Below, piece after piece: positions 33,646-62,989 of a DNA stretch of 64,000 nt. Position numbers and translations under genes: made by a program. Position 1 is the first letter of the stretch. Each line of letters opens with the position of its first letter. Source of the DNA: Cyprinodon diabolis (taxonomy: Eukaryota > Chordata > Actinopteri > Cyprinodontiformes > Cyprinodontidae); NCBI GenBank assembly GCA_030533445.1, contig CM060065.1, positions 2,375,710 to 2,439,709 of the forward strand. The letters run 5' to 3'. The notes beneath the pieces are model-generated. The model saw only the letters and a program-made list of their open reading frames with translations, searched no databases and was not told where the DNA came from.

Positions 33646-34590
33646 TCACTGCCCTTTAACCTTTGACCTGAGTTCTGCTCTGAAGTCTTCTGGTTTTAGG
33701 TAGTATTTTGACCACAAACTGATCCACTTGTTATATTCCGTACCCTCCTCCTCTCCCCTAAACCCAGCATCGTTATCTTTGTCAGAGCTGAACCTGCCAC
33801 CACTGCCCCCCCTCTGGCAGCTCTCCTCTGGGGTTCCTGAGCCAAGGAGGCTGGAGCTACACACAGAGCAGATCCTCAGGTGCTTCTCTGGGTGGATGTG
33901 TCCGATCACTGCGCGGTGCTTGGAGCACCTCCCACACACCAGGAAGCCACACTTTCTACAGTGGTGTCGCCGCTGGGTCGCAGAGAACCGGCGGGAGCAA
34001 CGCATGCAGGTGCAGGAGGCTTCATCTGGGACCCAAGCGACAGCAAAGCTTGGCCGCGCCCTGCTGGGGTCCCATCGCGGCAGTGTGGACTGGCAGTCAG
34101 TGATGTGGGAGATCCAAGCCTCCTTCTCTTCAGCGGATGCAGCTGCTACCAGGAAGGACTTCCGTGGGGTTTGGATCAGCCACTGATTCTTCATGGTCAG
34201 GCTGTCCTCCATGTCCTCCAGCCGGATGTCCTCTGAAATGGAGATAAAATGTAAAACTGATCAAAATATGAACATCTGGTAAAAACACAGCAAATAGGAC
34301 TGCAGCATCAGAGGAAACAGGGACTCCAGCTGACTCAGCCAGAGCAGCTCACCTAGAGGGATGATCTTCTGCCTATTGTACCAGCGGCGGGCCAACAGGA
34401 TGTTTCCATACACCAGCACATCGTTGAAGAGGAAGAAGACTTTAGGCTGAGGCCCGCGGCGGCACCCTTTCATCAACCTGCCCTCTCCGATTAGAACCCG
34501 ACCCGGCTGGTACAGGGGTCTTCCTGAGGAACCAAATAACTTCTCTACAGCCTGGATCCGCTCATGGTTCTCCTGGGAAAGGGTCATCAT
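33646..34590 (-). CDS. plekhf1: Phafin 1-like protein (PH and FYVE domains), two coding exons
   Basis: PLEKHF proteins bind PI3P on endosomes and lysosomes. Exon 1 is 34590-34353 and exon 2 is 34232-33646, separated by a 120-bp GT-AG intron (phase 1). Without splicing the frame stops, and with it KIIPL joins EDIRLEDM as in the family. The product is 274 residues (human PLEKHF1 about 279). The PH domain has PGRVLIGEGRLMKGCRR, FFLFNDVLVYGNI and NQWLIQTPRKSF. The FYVE domain has WVPD (146-149), RRHHCRKCG (167-175) and RICSVC (199-204), the three PI3P-binding motifs, with all zinc cysteine pairs. It sits downstream of pop4 in the same orientation, as in human by my recollection, which favours plekhf1 over plekhf2. 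The C-terminus is acidic and differs from mammals. Confidence 0.88.
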
Positions 34591-34839
34591 GTCCCCCTTC
34601 TGCTCACGAACATGTCAGTCGTCTTTCTAGAGGAACTGTGGCCCAGCAGGAGTATTTATACTCTGACCTCGATGATGAAACGGCTTTCCAAAGAACAACA
34701 GCTGGAGGATGTTAGGCAAGAGCTTGGGAGGAACCAAATTAGGAGGCAGGCTGAAAACATGCTTTTCAGAAAGATAAACACTGTTCTGGAAACAGAGAGA
34801 GCCACTAAGCATTTAAAGCCAACTTCCTCTGATTTGTAG
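34564..34839 (+). other. Unidentified 91-residue ORF, possible exon
   Basis: Starts within plekhf1 exon 1 on the other strand, then reads STYTL-like sequence and a charged helix (RLSKEQQLEDVRQELGRNQI, then RRQAENMLFRKINTVLETER) to a stop. A splice-acceptor-like tctttctag lies at 34622-34630. The helical, charged make-up looks protein-like, but I do not recognise a family and no partner exon was found. Confidence 0.25.
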
Positions 34840-34850
34840 AACTTCAGCAA

Positions 34851-35916
34851 GAAAAACTACAGTCAAGTTGTAAGAATAAGAATATTACTGAATATTTCAG
34901 TATATATTTCATTTTTCTCTGCTGGCTTTGGCACAATTTTGATAACTATTGACTCTACGTACAAATAAAACCTTTCACCAAATCAGCAAAACATTGTCAT
35001 GCTCTTGCAAAAGCTGATAACCCTTTCTTAGCTTTTCAAACTTTCGTATAAAGTGTGTTTTTTTTCTTTCTCTTTACAAAGAAAGCTACGTCAGTGTGAC
35101 GTCACACTTTTGTGATAATTCTATAAACACACATCAAAAACAAGTGTTTTTTATCCAACTCAAAATCATTGACAAATAAAATTATTAGCAGTTCGATCCA
35201 TATTAGTAAAACACACGTTAACCTGCTATTTTCAATGGGAAAGAGGCTTTTGACTTCTAGCTGCACATATAATTATGTTCCCTCCACAATCTTCCTGCCT
35301 CCTTGTTTTAGTGAGGTTCAAACCTTCATCCACAAAAAGCAGCTCATGATCTTTAGCGCCGTCCCGCTCTGGAAAATAAAGTTCAGCACAGCTGGCTTAT
35401 GTCCAGTACTTCCACATTCAGTACCAGTGATGCTATAGCTTAGCTGCACATAGTCATATCTCAGTGGTTTTACATGTTTACTGTTTCTTACTGTAGTTTG
35501 TTTCATTTGGATTCTGCAAACGTGCAAAGCAGTGTGTGTGCTTTTAGTTTTGTTATAAGTATTAATAGTTTTAGAAATTGTGCTATAAAATTCACGGTTA
35601 GGGTTTAAGCATTAGAAAAAAATCTTTAAGTGTCACTACCAAAATACACTACTTACACCCTAACTTAACCTACAGTAGCAGCCATTCAAAATGGTCCTTC
35701 CCAGTCAAATACCAGCCGAATGGCAGCCTACTCCCCTCCAACTTCCAGCCACTGGTCTTCTCCTGGGCATGCATTTATTTTTACTCTGATTCCACCCTTT
35801 CCCTGAATTACAGGGTCTGACCAGCAGATGGCGCTTCTCTTTAGATCTTAAAGTCCACAAATCATGACAGAAAGAATATTTTAGTACAAAGATTGATGTT
35901 TAAAAAGGAATTGAAG
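34851..35916. other. Intergenic, no gene recognised
   Basis: AT-rich sequence between plekhf1 and the 11-bp minisatellite. A 90-residue ORF at 35169-35438 (+) has no recognisable domain. The only motif of note is the CTCF-like site at 35821. Confidence 0.45.
35821..35835 (+). promoter_or_regulatory. CTCF-like motif between plekhf1 and pop4
   Basis: CCAGCAGATGGCGCT is a close match to the CTCF core CCASYAGRKGGCRSY. A second candidate, CCAGCAGGGGGCCG, lies at 37767-37780 in the pop4 3' region. Binding is inference. Confidence 0.4.
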
Positions 35917-36609
35917 GGGACCAGCCAGGGACCAGCCAGAGACCAGCCAGGGACCAGCCAGGGACAAGCCAGGGACCAGCCAGAGACCGGCCAGGGACCA
36001 GCAAGGGACCAGCCAGAGACCAGCCAGGGACCAGCCAGAGACCAGCCAGAGACCAGCCAGAGACCAGCCAGAGACCAGCCAGAGACCAGCCAGGGACCAG
36101 CCAGAGACCAGCCAGCGACCAGCCAGAGACCAACCAGGGACCAGCCACAGACCAGCCAGGGACCAGCCAGGGACAAGCCAGAGACCAGCCAGGGACCAAC
36201 CCGGGACCAGCCAGAGACCAACCAGGGACCAGCCAGGGACCAGCCAGAGACCAGCCAGGGACAAGTCTGGGACCAGCCAGGGACCAACCAGGGACCATCC
36301 AGGGACCAGCCAGGGACCAGCCAGAGACCAGCCAGGGACCAACCAGGGACAAGTCTGGGACCATCCAGGGACAAGTCTGGGACCAGCCAGGGACCAGCCA
36401 GGGACCATCCAGGGACCAGCCAGGGACAAGTCTGGGACCAGCCAGGGACCAGCCAGGGACCAGCCAGGGACCATCCAGGGACCATCCAGGGACCAGCCAG
36501 AGACCAGCCAGGGACCAACCAGGGACAAGTCTGGGACCATCCAGGGACCAGCCAGAGACAAGTCTGGGACCATCCAGGGACCAGCCAGAGACAAGTCTGG
36601 GACCAGCCA
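35917..36609. repeat. 11-bp minisatellite
   Basis: About 63 units of gaccagccagg with variants (agaccagccag, gacaagtctgg, gaccatccagg, gaccaaccagg). Since 33 bp equals three units and eleven codons, all frames stay open for long stretches and give spurious WSLAGPWLVPG-type or DQPGTSQGPAR-type ORFs. Confidence 0.95.
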
Positions 36610-37594
36610 AGTTGATGATGTTCAGCAAGTGGTGGAGTTGGGATTGAACCTCCACAATGAAAAAAAAAACAGGTTCCTTCTGGTTCTATAATCATCTTTT
36701 GAAAAATCAATACGATGAACAGTTTATATGTGGACCAGTGGTGGCTGGTGGAGTTTTCTCCAATTTCCTCGTATTCAAAATAGACGTGTAGCATCCAGTA
36801 AAAGAGAAGGCCAGAACTTACGGTTAAATAATTTGAACTTGCCATCCATGTCATCAACCAAAGAAAGAGGTAGGTAGAAACAAATAAAGCCATTAGACTT
36901 CAGGTCTCTCTAGATATGCTCCATGAAGTCCTCTGGAAATCTTCAATAATTGTTGTTGATTGCAGATGTGTCTAGTAGTTCCCATTGATTTAGCTTGTAA
37001 AGCGGGGAGAATGGCGCTAGGCTTACCGCACCGTGACGTCACTGCTGGAAGATGGCAGAGGGAGGGGCTACTATATTAGGGCAAAAATGGCTGCTCCCAG
37101 ACTCAGTGATCATAACAAAAAACTTTTTTTTTTTACTACTACTACTTACTAAATTCATTAAATCACCACGGATGTTTTATCTTCAGGTATAAATAATGAT
37201 CCATTGATTATTCCTTCATGACCAGACTTTTAATTTAAACAAACTATTAACCTCCATGTAACTCTGGATATTTCCTTTTCATTCCCTCCTGAGGACGCAT
37301 CAAATGAAGCTACGGCTCAGGCCGCTCTATATAGCCAATAAGTTCGCCACTATAACTTTTATTATAATTGAAGTATAAAAGGGGCTGAGAGGCCAGAAAA
37401 ATGTTAAAAATGTGCTTTATTTCAAAATTTTTATATTTGCCTTTATCTGTTGGTGACGTCACAGATGGAAAAAAAGTGTGAAATAAAAACTACAGAAGTC
37501 AGCTGAAATCAAACAATGTCAAGTCCTCCATGTTTAATCTGTTTTTATCTGTGCAGACAAATGTTGAAGGTTCCTGCAGCTATCATCAGGGATC
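36610..37594. other. Intergenic and pop4 3' flank
   Basis: No gene recognised. A (tac)n-like patch lies at 37133-37150. Otherwise AT-rich unique-looking sequence. Confidence 0.4.
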
Positions 37595-37600
37595 TTTATT
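37595..37600 (-). terminator. Possible pop4 poly(A) signal
   Basis: TTTATT on the + strand reads AATAAA on the pop4 strand, about 195 bases after the stop codon. Confidence 0.45.
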
Positions 37601-37794
37601 TCAAACAGTGTCTGGCAGAACAGGAGAAGAAGAACCTCACAGAGGTCTACTGAAAGAAAAGTGTGTTCTGCCACAGTCTGAACTCAGCAGAACCCGCTCA
37701 GATCCGAGTAACTGGACTTGTGTTGATTCTGCACAGGCTGCAGGCTTTGTGCAGTTCTTTGTTCGTCCAGCAGGGGGCCGTCAGAGGACAGTCC

Positions 37795-55773
<17,979 letters not shown>

Positions 55774-55910
55774 CTACAGGGGACAGACAGACGGACAGCA
55801 TGAGGTTCATGGATATATTTCTGTGTCCCCAGAGAAAGAACGTGTTTGAATCACTAAATATTCAGCAGCTGTTTGATGACCAGATCTTAATAATCCTAAA
55901 TAGCAGTTCT

Positions 55911-56333
55911 TTAAAGCTGAAGTCTGTACGTTTTTAAAAATCACTTTTTTGTCATATTGGCTAAAACTGTCCCTATGCCCAGACAGCAGTACATGTGATA
56001 TGTAACCTGTGAAAAAAACTGCTTCAATTGGTCCCGCCTACTGCCTGTATTGCAATCTGGAAAGAATAATTCGGGACGAGTCAAAACAACCAATCACAGC
56101 CAGAGGAGCGTCTGATGGAGTGTCAATCACAGCTCACACACGCTGAATCCCGCCCCCTCCCTCTCACCGCTGAACCTGCCGCTGCCGCCCGGCTGCTGCA
56201 GTCAGGAGGGGTGGAGCTTGGAGGTGGGGCATGAGTGAAGCTGAGAGGGTGGGGGAGTGGCGTGAAACCTGTTATTCTTCAAATTTTCAGTGGAAGTCTG
56301 CTCTCTTCTCAATGTTACAGACTGCAGCTTTAA
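55911..56333. mobile_element. TTAA-bounded MITE upstream of pop4 exon 2
   Basis: The left end ttaaagctgaagtctgtac and the inverted right end ttaaagctgcagtctgtaac match with one substitution. TTAA at both edges suggests piggyBac-type mobilisation. The interior is partly GC-rich (cccgccccctccc) with no transposase. It may sit within the unmapped 5' region of pop4. Confidence 0.65.
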
Positions 56334-56817
56334 ACTGGGAATCGTCTGTTAGCATCGCTTCAGTACAGTGGTGGCTATGCAGACATCCACGGTCAGGATT
56401 TCCGGATCGCAGCATCAAATCCAGAAATTCTTCAACTGTTTTCTCATCTACATTGACTTTGGATCATTAAGTATCAAAGTTAGAGATGAAAAAGTAGGAG
56501 GACAGGCCCCGGCAACGAGCTTTCTGGTTAAAAAGGAAGTTAGAGGAAATGATGATGAAGAATGATGTGGGAAGGCTCTGAAAGATGTTTTCATTTAGCC
56601 CTAGAAGAACTGCTTCACCATCATACTTCCAAAGACCAACAGTTTTCAGATATGAGGAACACATGTTCAGATGAAGAATAGAAACTTTGTTCTAGATACT
56701 TCATAGATAGAACCTGTTCATCATCTCATGGGTTCCTCCTGTTGTGTTGATTCAGTCTTTGTTTACACAGTAAATACTAAGTGGCTGTTTGCAGCCACTT
56801 CGGATGTTATCCCAATA

Positions 56818-57599
56818 AATTCTATTCAGTTTATTTCTATAGCGCCAATTCACATCATGTCATCTCAGGTCACTTTCCAGTTCACCAGATCATCCAGTCA
56901 GATTGATTCAAAGTTTTCTATCTAAGGAAAACCAGCTGATTGCATCGACTCATTGACTCTTCAGCAATCCCTCACACTAAGCATGCTTGTAGCGACAGTG
57001 GAGAGGAAAAACTCCCTTTGAACAGGAAGAAACCTCCAGCAGAACCAGGCTCAGTGTGAGCCTTACAAATCAGAACAATCAATAAGGGACAAGTGGTCAA
57101 CACAAACTGAACCACTTTGTCACATAGCTCCATAGGCGGTTCTGTGGAGGAAACACACAGCCAGGCAGACGAGTTCTAGGCCAGCTCCCATGTCAGAGGA
57201 TGAAGAGAGCACATCCAGTTAGTCACAGTCAGAGAAACAGGACTACACTGGAAAACAGGCCAAGCTCCAACATCTAGAAATAAAGGTGTTGATGGCAGCA
57301 GCACAGCTGATATTTCTCTCCAGGATGGAGTCACAGCCAAACAGGAACAGACCAGATGAAGCTACTATGAGAAAAAGCAGAGAGAGCAGAACGTTAGAGA
57401 TTGAACTAACAGATTCTGCAGAGTGGGAGAATAGAGATAGAATGAAGCAGAATGATGAAAAAGGGGTCCCTATGTCCTCCAGCAGTCTAAGCCTATAGCA
57501 GCAGAACTATAGAGATAGATCAGGATAACCTGAGCCACTCTAACTAGAAGCTTTATCAAAAAGGAAAGTTTTAAGCCTAGCCTTAAAAGTAGACAGGGA
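56818..57599 (-). mobile_element. LINE 3'-UTR fragment
   Basis: Begins with the LINE end in antisense (tattcagtttatttctatag) and matches the 3' UTR of the 44-49 kb family, including cactaagcatgcttgtagcg and gcagaacgttagagattgaa, through gccttaaaagtagacaggg. Coding sequence is lost. Confidence 0.85.
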
Positions 57600-58210
57600 C
57601 TAAACGATTGGTGATTATTATCGGGTATCAGTCCCATAGAATGGCTTCAGATGGTGCCAGAAGGATCAATGGGTTGTTATCACTAAGCCTATAAAGCATG
57701 TAGTTTATTTCCTGGTGCTGAAATGATTTATTAGCCCACAGAGACCTCTGCAGTTTCCCAGCTGCTGCCACCCGTGGATCCATCACCGCCGCTTTAATAA
57801 AGGGCTACAGGTGCTGCTGTGGATCTTTATTTATGGAAATTAGTAAACAAATAAACGGTCAAGGCCAGCAGCATTGGTACCATGTGAACAGGTCTCTTCC
57901 ATGGCTGCAGAGGCAGGGAGACCGAAGAGAAGCAGACTGAAGCAAAGCACTGCTGGAATGATTTTTTTATAAATATTGTTTAACCAAACTGCAAAGTTGA
58001 ACAGCCATCCCTGTTTACCAATTTAAAGTATCATCAGGACGTCCCCAAGAGCAGAAGCACAGACTATTCTCCTCAACATTTAGTTATAAAACGCCCAAAG
58101 TTATGGAGAATTATCAACATTCAGCTCAGAAAGGCTTCATTGGCCGTTATGAATCCTGCTATTATGAAACAAAATGGCTGAATCCTGAACCGGCCTGAGG
58201 ACCTACCCTT
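57600..58210. other. Spacer, no gene recognised
   Basis: Unique-looking sequence. A pop4 first exon could lie here or nearer exon 2, but I found no convincing ATG with a phase-1 donor. Confidence 0.4.
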
Positions 58211-60768
58211 AAAGCGGTGATAGAATGATTCTATAGGGTATCTGGTCCTTCAGGTCTCTAATAGGGTGATAGAATGATTCTATAGGGTATCTGGTCCTTC
58301 AGGTCTCTAATAGGGTGATAGAATGATTCTATAGGGTATCTGGTCCTTCAGGTCTCTAATAGGGTGATAGAATGATTCTATAGGGTATCTGGTCCTTCAG
58401 GTCTCTAATAGGGTGATAGAATGATTCTATAGGGTATCTGGTCCTTCAGGTCTCTAATAGGGTGATAGAATGATTCTATAGGGCATCTGGTTATTCAGGT
58501 CTCTAATAGGGTGATAGAATGATTCTATAGGGTATCTGGTCCTTCAGGTCTCTAATAGGGTGATAGAATGATTATATAGGGTATCTGGTCCTTCAGGTCT
58601 CTAATAGGGTGATAGAATGATTCTATAGGGTATCTGGTCCTTCAGGTCTCTAATAGGGTGATAGAATGATTCTATAGGGTATCTGGTCCTTCAGGTCTCT
58701 AATAGGGTGATAGAATGATTCTATAGGGTATCTGGTCCTTCAGGTCTCTAATAGGGTGATAGAATGATTCTATAGGGTATCTGGTCCTTCAGGTCTCTAA
58801 TAGGGTGATAGAATGACTCTATAGGGTATCTGCTCCTTCAGGTCTCTAATAGGGTGATAGAATGATTCTATAGGGTATCTGGTCCTTCAGGTCTCTAATA
58901 GGGTGATAGAATGATTCTATAGGGCATCTGGTCCTTCAGGTCTCTAATAGGGTGATAGAATGATTCTATAGGGCATCTGGTCCTTCAGGTCTCTATTAGG
59001 GTGATAGAATGATTCTATAGGGCATCTGGTCCTTCAGGTCTCTATTAGGGTGATAGAATGATTCTATAGGGCATCTGGTCCTTCAGGTCTCTAATAGGGT
59101 GATAGAATGATTCTATAGGGCATCTGGTCCTTCAGGTCTCTAATAGGGTGATAGAATGATTATATAGGGCATCTGGTCCTCCAGGTCTCTAATAGGGTGA
59201 TAGAATGATTCTATAGGGTATCTGGTCCTTCAGGTCTCTAATAGGGTGATAGAATGATTCTATAGGGTATCTGGTCCTTCAGGTCTCTAATAGGGTGATA
59301 GAATGATTCTATAGGGTATCTGGTCCTTCAGCTCTCTAATATGGTGATAGAATGATTCTATAGGGTATCTGGTCCTTCAGGTCTCTAATAGGGTGATAGA
59401 ATGATTCTATAGGGCATCTGGTCCTTCAGGTCTCTAATAGGGTGATAGAATGATTATATAGGGCATCTGGTCCTTCAGGTCTCTAATAGGGTGATAGAAT
59501 GATTATATAGGGCATCTGGTCCTTCAGGTCTCTAATAGGGTGATAGAATGATTCTATAGGGCATCTGGTCCTTCAGGTCTCTAATAGGGTGATAGAATGA
59601 TTCTATAGGGTATCTGGTCCTCCAGGTCTCTAATAGGGTGATAGAATGATTATATAGGGCATCTGGTCCTTCAGGTCTCTAATAGGGTGATAGAATGATT
59701 CTATAGGGCATCTGGTCCTTCAGGTCTCTAATAGGGTGATAGAATGATTCTATAGGGCATCTGGTCCTTCAGGTCTCTAATAGGGTGATAGAATGATTAT
59801 ATAGGGTATCTGGTCCTCCAGGTCTCTAATAGGGTGATAGAATGATTCTATAGGGTATCTGGTCCTTCAGGTCTCTAATAGGGTGATAGAATGATTCTAT
59901 AGGGTATCTGGTCCTGCAGATCTCTAATAGGGTGACAGAATGATTCTATAGGGTATCTGGTCCTTCAGGTCTCTAATAGGGTGATAGAATGATTCTATAG
60001 GGTATCTGGTCCTTCAGGTCTCTAATAGGGTGATAGAATGATTCTATAGGGTATCTGGTCCTTCAGGTCTCTAATAGGGTGATAGAATGATTCTATAGGG
60101 TATCTGGTCCTTCAGGTCTCTAATAGGGTGATAGAATGATTCTATCGGGCATCTGGTCCTTCAGGTCTCTAATAGGGTGATAGAATGAATCTATAGGGCA
60201 TCTGGTCCTTCAGGTCTCTAATAGGGTGATAGAATGATTCTATCGGGCATCTGGTCCTTCAGGTCTCTAATAGGGTGATAGAATGATTCTATAGGGCATC
60301 TGGTCCTTCAGGTCTCTAATAGGGTGATAGAATGATTCTATAGGGCATCTGGTCCTTCAGGTCTCTAATAGGGTGATAGAATGATTCTATAGGGTATCTG
60401 GTCCTTCAGGTCTCTAATAGGGTGATAGAATGATTCTATAGGGTATCTGGTCCTTCAGGTCTCTAATAGGGTGATAGAATGATTCTATAGGGTATCTGGT
60501 CCTTCAGGTCTCTAATAGGGTGATAGAATGATTCTATAGGGTATCTGGTCCTTCAGGTCTCTAATAGGGTGATAGAATGATTCTATAGGGTATCTGGTCC
60601 TTCAGGTCTCTAATAGGGTGATAGAATGATTCTATAGGGTATCTGGTCCTTCAGGTCTCTAATAGGGTGATAGAATGATTCTATAGGGTATCTGGTCCTT
60701 CAGGTCTCTAATAGGGTGATAGAATGATTCTATAGGGTATCTGGTCCTTCAGGTCTCTAATAGGGTGT
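58211..60768. repeat. 49-bp minisatellite, about 52 units
   Basis: The unit starts gggtgatagaatgattctat and continues agggtatctggtccttcagg to tctctaata. The main variants are ggtatctgg/ggcatctgg, attcta/attata and ctaata/ctatta. Each unit contains the 13-bp interrupted palindrome TAGAATGATTCTA. Runs of ggcat units (58.9-59.2, 59.4-59.8 and 60.1-60.35 kb) alternate with ggtat units. Spacing is constant. Confidence 0.96.
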
Positions 60769-62469
60769 GTAATATTGGTTGGGCTGAAAATGGCATATTA
60801 GCTGTTCTATGAGCCCTAATGCAGCCTGGTTAAAAGCTCTAGAATGAAACCACAGCTTTTCTTACTTTTATGGTATGATCATGAATATTTAGATGAGCTG
60901 TGCTCTGATTGGTTGGTTTACAACGAGCCAAGCTGCTGAGCAAAGACGCATCATAGCAACAAGCACTCACTCACTGAAACATCAGATTGTTGATATGGTA
61001 GGGGGACCAGACGTCCTCTTTTTCCCCCACATGTCCTACTTTTCAGACCTAAAAAAATGTACGGGGGGAATTCCAAAATCTCCCAGGATTTTGGTCGACT
61101 ACAGTGCAGCAGAACCGACCCGTCAGCTCCGGGGGGGGCAGGAGCCAACAACCCAACCTGACCCGGTGATGGCAGCCTGGACACAGGTGGCCCCGTGCTT
61201 TCCCCCCACCTGCCTTACCAGCCCCCCTCATACGGCTGAGGACGGCGGGTCTGCTAAGGTCCGGTCCAGTAAGCGGTCCAGCAGTCCACACTGCATTGCC
61301 TGGAACAATGGCAGCCATATTAGCTGTGATCAGCGGGTAAAAAGTAGTTAGAATCTATGTTGAAGTGAGAAAGTCCTCCTGAAAACATGGCCGCCTCTTG
61401 GGGGTTTTCCCCTACTGTTGGTGGCGGCTGGAAGTAGATGTTAGCGTTTTTCAGGTCTGTGCTACAAACTGCAGGCAGCAGAATAATAAAAGCCAACATA
61501 TTCTGCCGGCAGGTTTCTACATTTGAAGTTAATTTAGGCGTTAATAAACTGTTTCAGAGGAGTGATCATAGCGCTCTGCATCAGCAGTGCTGTGTCTGAC
61601 TCCCTGCCAGCTCCCAGATCAGCTTCTCTCATTGGTTGATGAGGCGCATCCAGCAGCTAAAGTTTAATTTTTCCATCTCCAGCAGCTGCTGCGTTTGCAG
61701 CGCGTCACGCGCCTCAGATGCTCAGAAGCTTGTGAGATGTTGCTTCAGCTGCTCAAAATGCCCACCAGGACCTTTTGCTGCATGCTGATGCGTGTCCACT
61801 ATTGACATAGCATGGAAACCAGCTGCTTCCGCTGCTAGCAGCCTGAACGTAGCATCACTCTCAGCTGTGGAAGGCGACAGACTGGAGCTGGGGGGGTATA
61901 AAGGAGAATGGGACGGCCTCTTCCCTCCTATGGAGAGGGAAAGCAGTGGTTGCTATGTCAGCAGAGTGGCGCCCCGTGTGCGTGGCTGTAGCTCTGCAAC
62001 GCAGGGTGACATAAAATATAAAATATGCCCATTTCTTTCAACAAATCTTTACAGTCTGATTAAACTATTTCAAAGAGGAGAGGCCTTCCATGTTGGAATT
62101 ATTTACCATATTTTCATAAAATAACTTGTGATTTTCTGTCAATGTGATGAAGATGCAGCGGAACTGACATTGGAATGTGTGCGTTTCCTCTGCCACTAGT
62201 TCAGCGTGACACCAGCTGCTGAATTCCAACAACCTTTATTTTATTAACTTTATTCAAAGTACAAACAATTAAGGTAACAGTGCAAATCTGTGGAAGGCAT
62301 AGCAGAGGCAGGTTTCATTGATAAGGAATGATAATAATGAAACAATCACCATGGCAACAAGGGATTCATGTTAGCATTGATGAACATCGGTGGGCAAACC
62401 ATCAGTATTTCAGTCAGGGATTCGTACGATTCGATACATTCAAGAGATTTCAAATATAATTTGAATTCA
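60769..62469. other. Intergenic, TE debris, no gene recognised
   Basis: 61005-61110 (gaccagacgtcctctttttc onward) resembles a dispersed teleost repeat. 61180-61330 is GC-richer with a possible regulatory character but no ORF I trust. The 152-residue + strand ORF at 60893-61351 is Pro/Ser-rich and shows no domain. Confidence 0.4.
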
Positions 62470-62800
62470 GATAAAAAATGTTAAATATTGGAGATGATCT
62501 CAACACTTTGTTTATGAATAAAGGATTTTGCTAAACACAAAATTAGTTTAAAGCTGAGTTCTATTGTTTTGTTTTTTAATAATATTCCAAAAGTTACCAT
62601 ATCTCTAGAGATAGACTGAGGAAGAGCAATTCTTGATTTGATTCCAAAATGGTTTGATTTCATTCATAATAGACGTGGTCTATTGTTTCTATTGTTTCTA
62701 CGTCACTTTCACTGAATGAGCATTTATTGTCATCAATATTAACACCTAAAATCTTAATTCTTCGTAGTTCTTTTGAGAGATTAAATTGCTTTTAAAATAG
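62470..62800 (-). mobile_element. Degenerate L1-like LINE C-terminal fragment
   Basis: The minus strand reads NKCSFSESDVETIETIDHVY, then NQTILESNQELL, then LILCLAKSFIHKQ near 62500. The Cys-containing patch followed by an ILCLAKxxIHK helix is typical of the end of L1-type ORF2. Stops and frameshifts are present. The assignment is tentative. Confidence 0.45.
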
Positions 62801-62947
62801 TAAAGCAAGTTTCTTTAGCTGTAATTCCAGTGAACCTGCAGTGATGCAGACTGACCCGTCCACTGGGCCCCCCCACACTGCCAGGGTTGGCCCTTAATGT
62901 GGCCGACCCACAGCTGGAACGTTAACGTTTAGGGCCCGGTGAATCGT

Positions 62948-62989
62948 GCCGCCTGCGCTGTGCGGAGATGCAGGGGAAACCGTATCTGA
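62948..62989 (-). repeat. Dispersed repeat, exact 42-bp match to 21897-21938
   Basis: From gccgcctgcgctgtgcggag to aaccgtatctga, the reverse complement of the copy in rwdd3 intron 3. It is part of a transposon fragment shared by both loci; neighbouring bases differ. Confidence 0.8.

Noticed and set aside
35862..36893. Long ORFs rich in WSLAGPWLVPG and DQPGTSQGPAR
   Set aside because: Products of the 11-bp minisatellite read on both strands. There is no independent protein-like sequence.
58211..60768. CRISPR-like array
   Set aside because: Spacing is regular but there are no unique spacers: the whole 49-bp unit repeats. The genome is clearly a vertebrate's.
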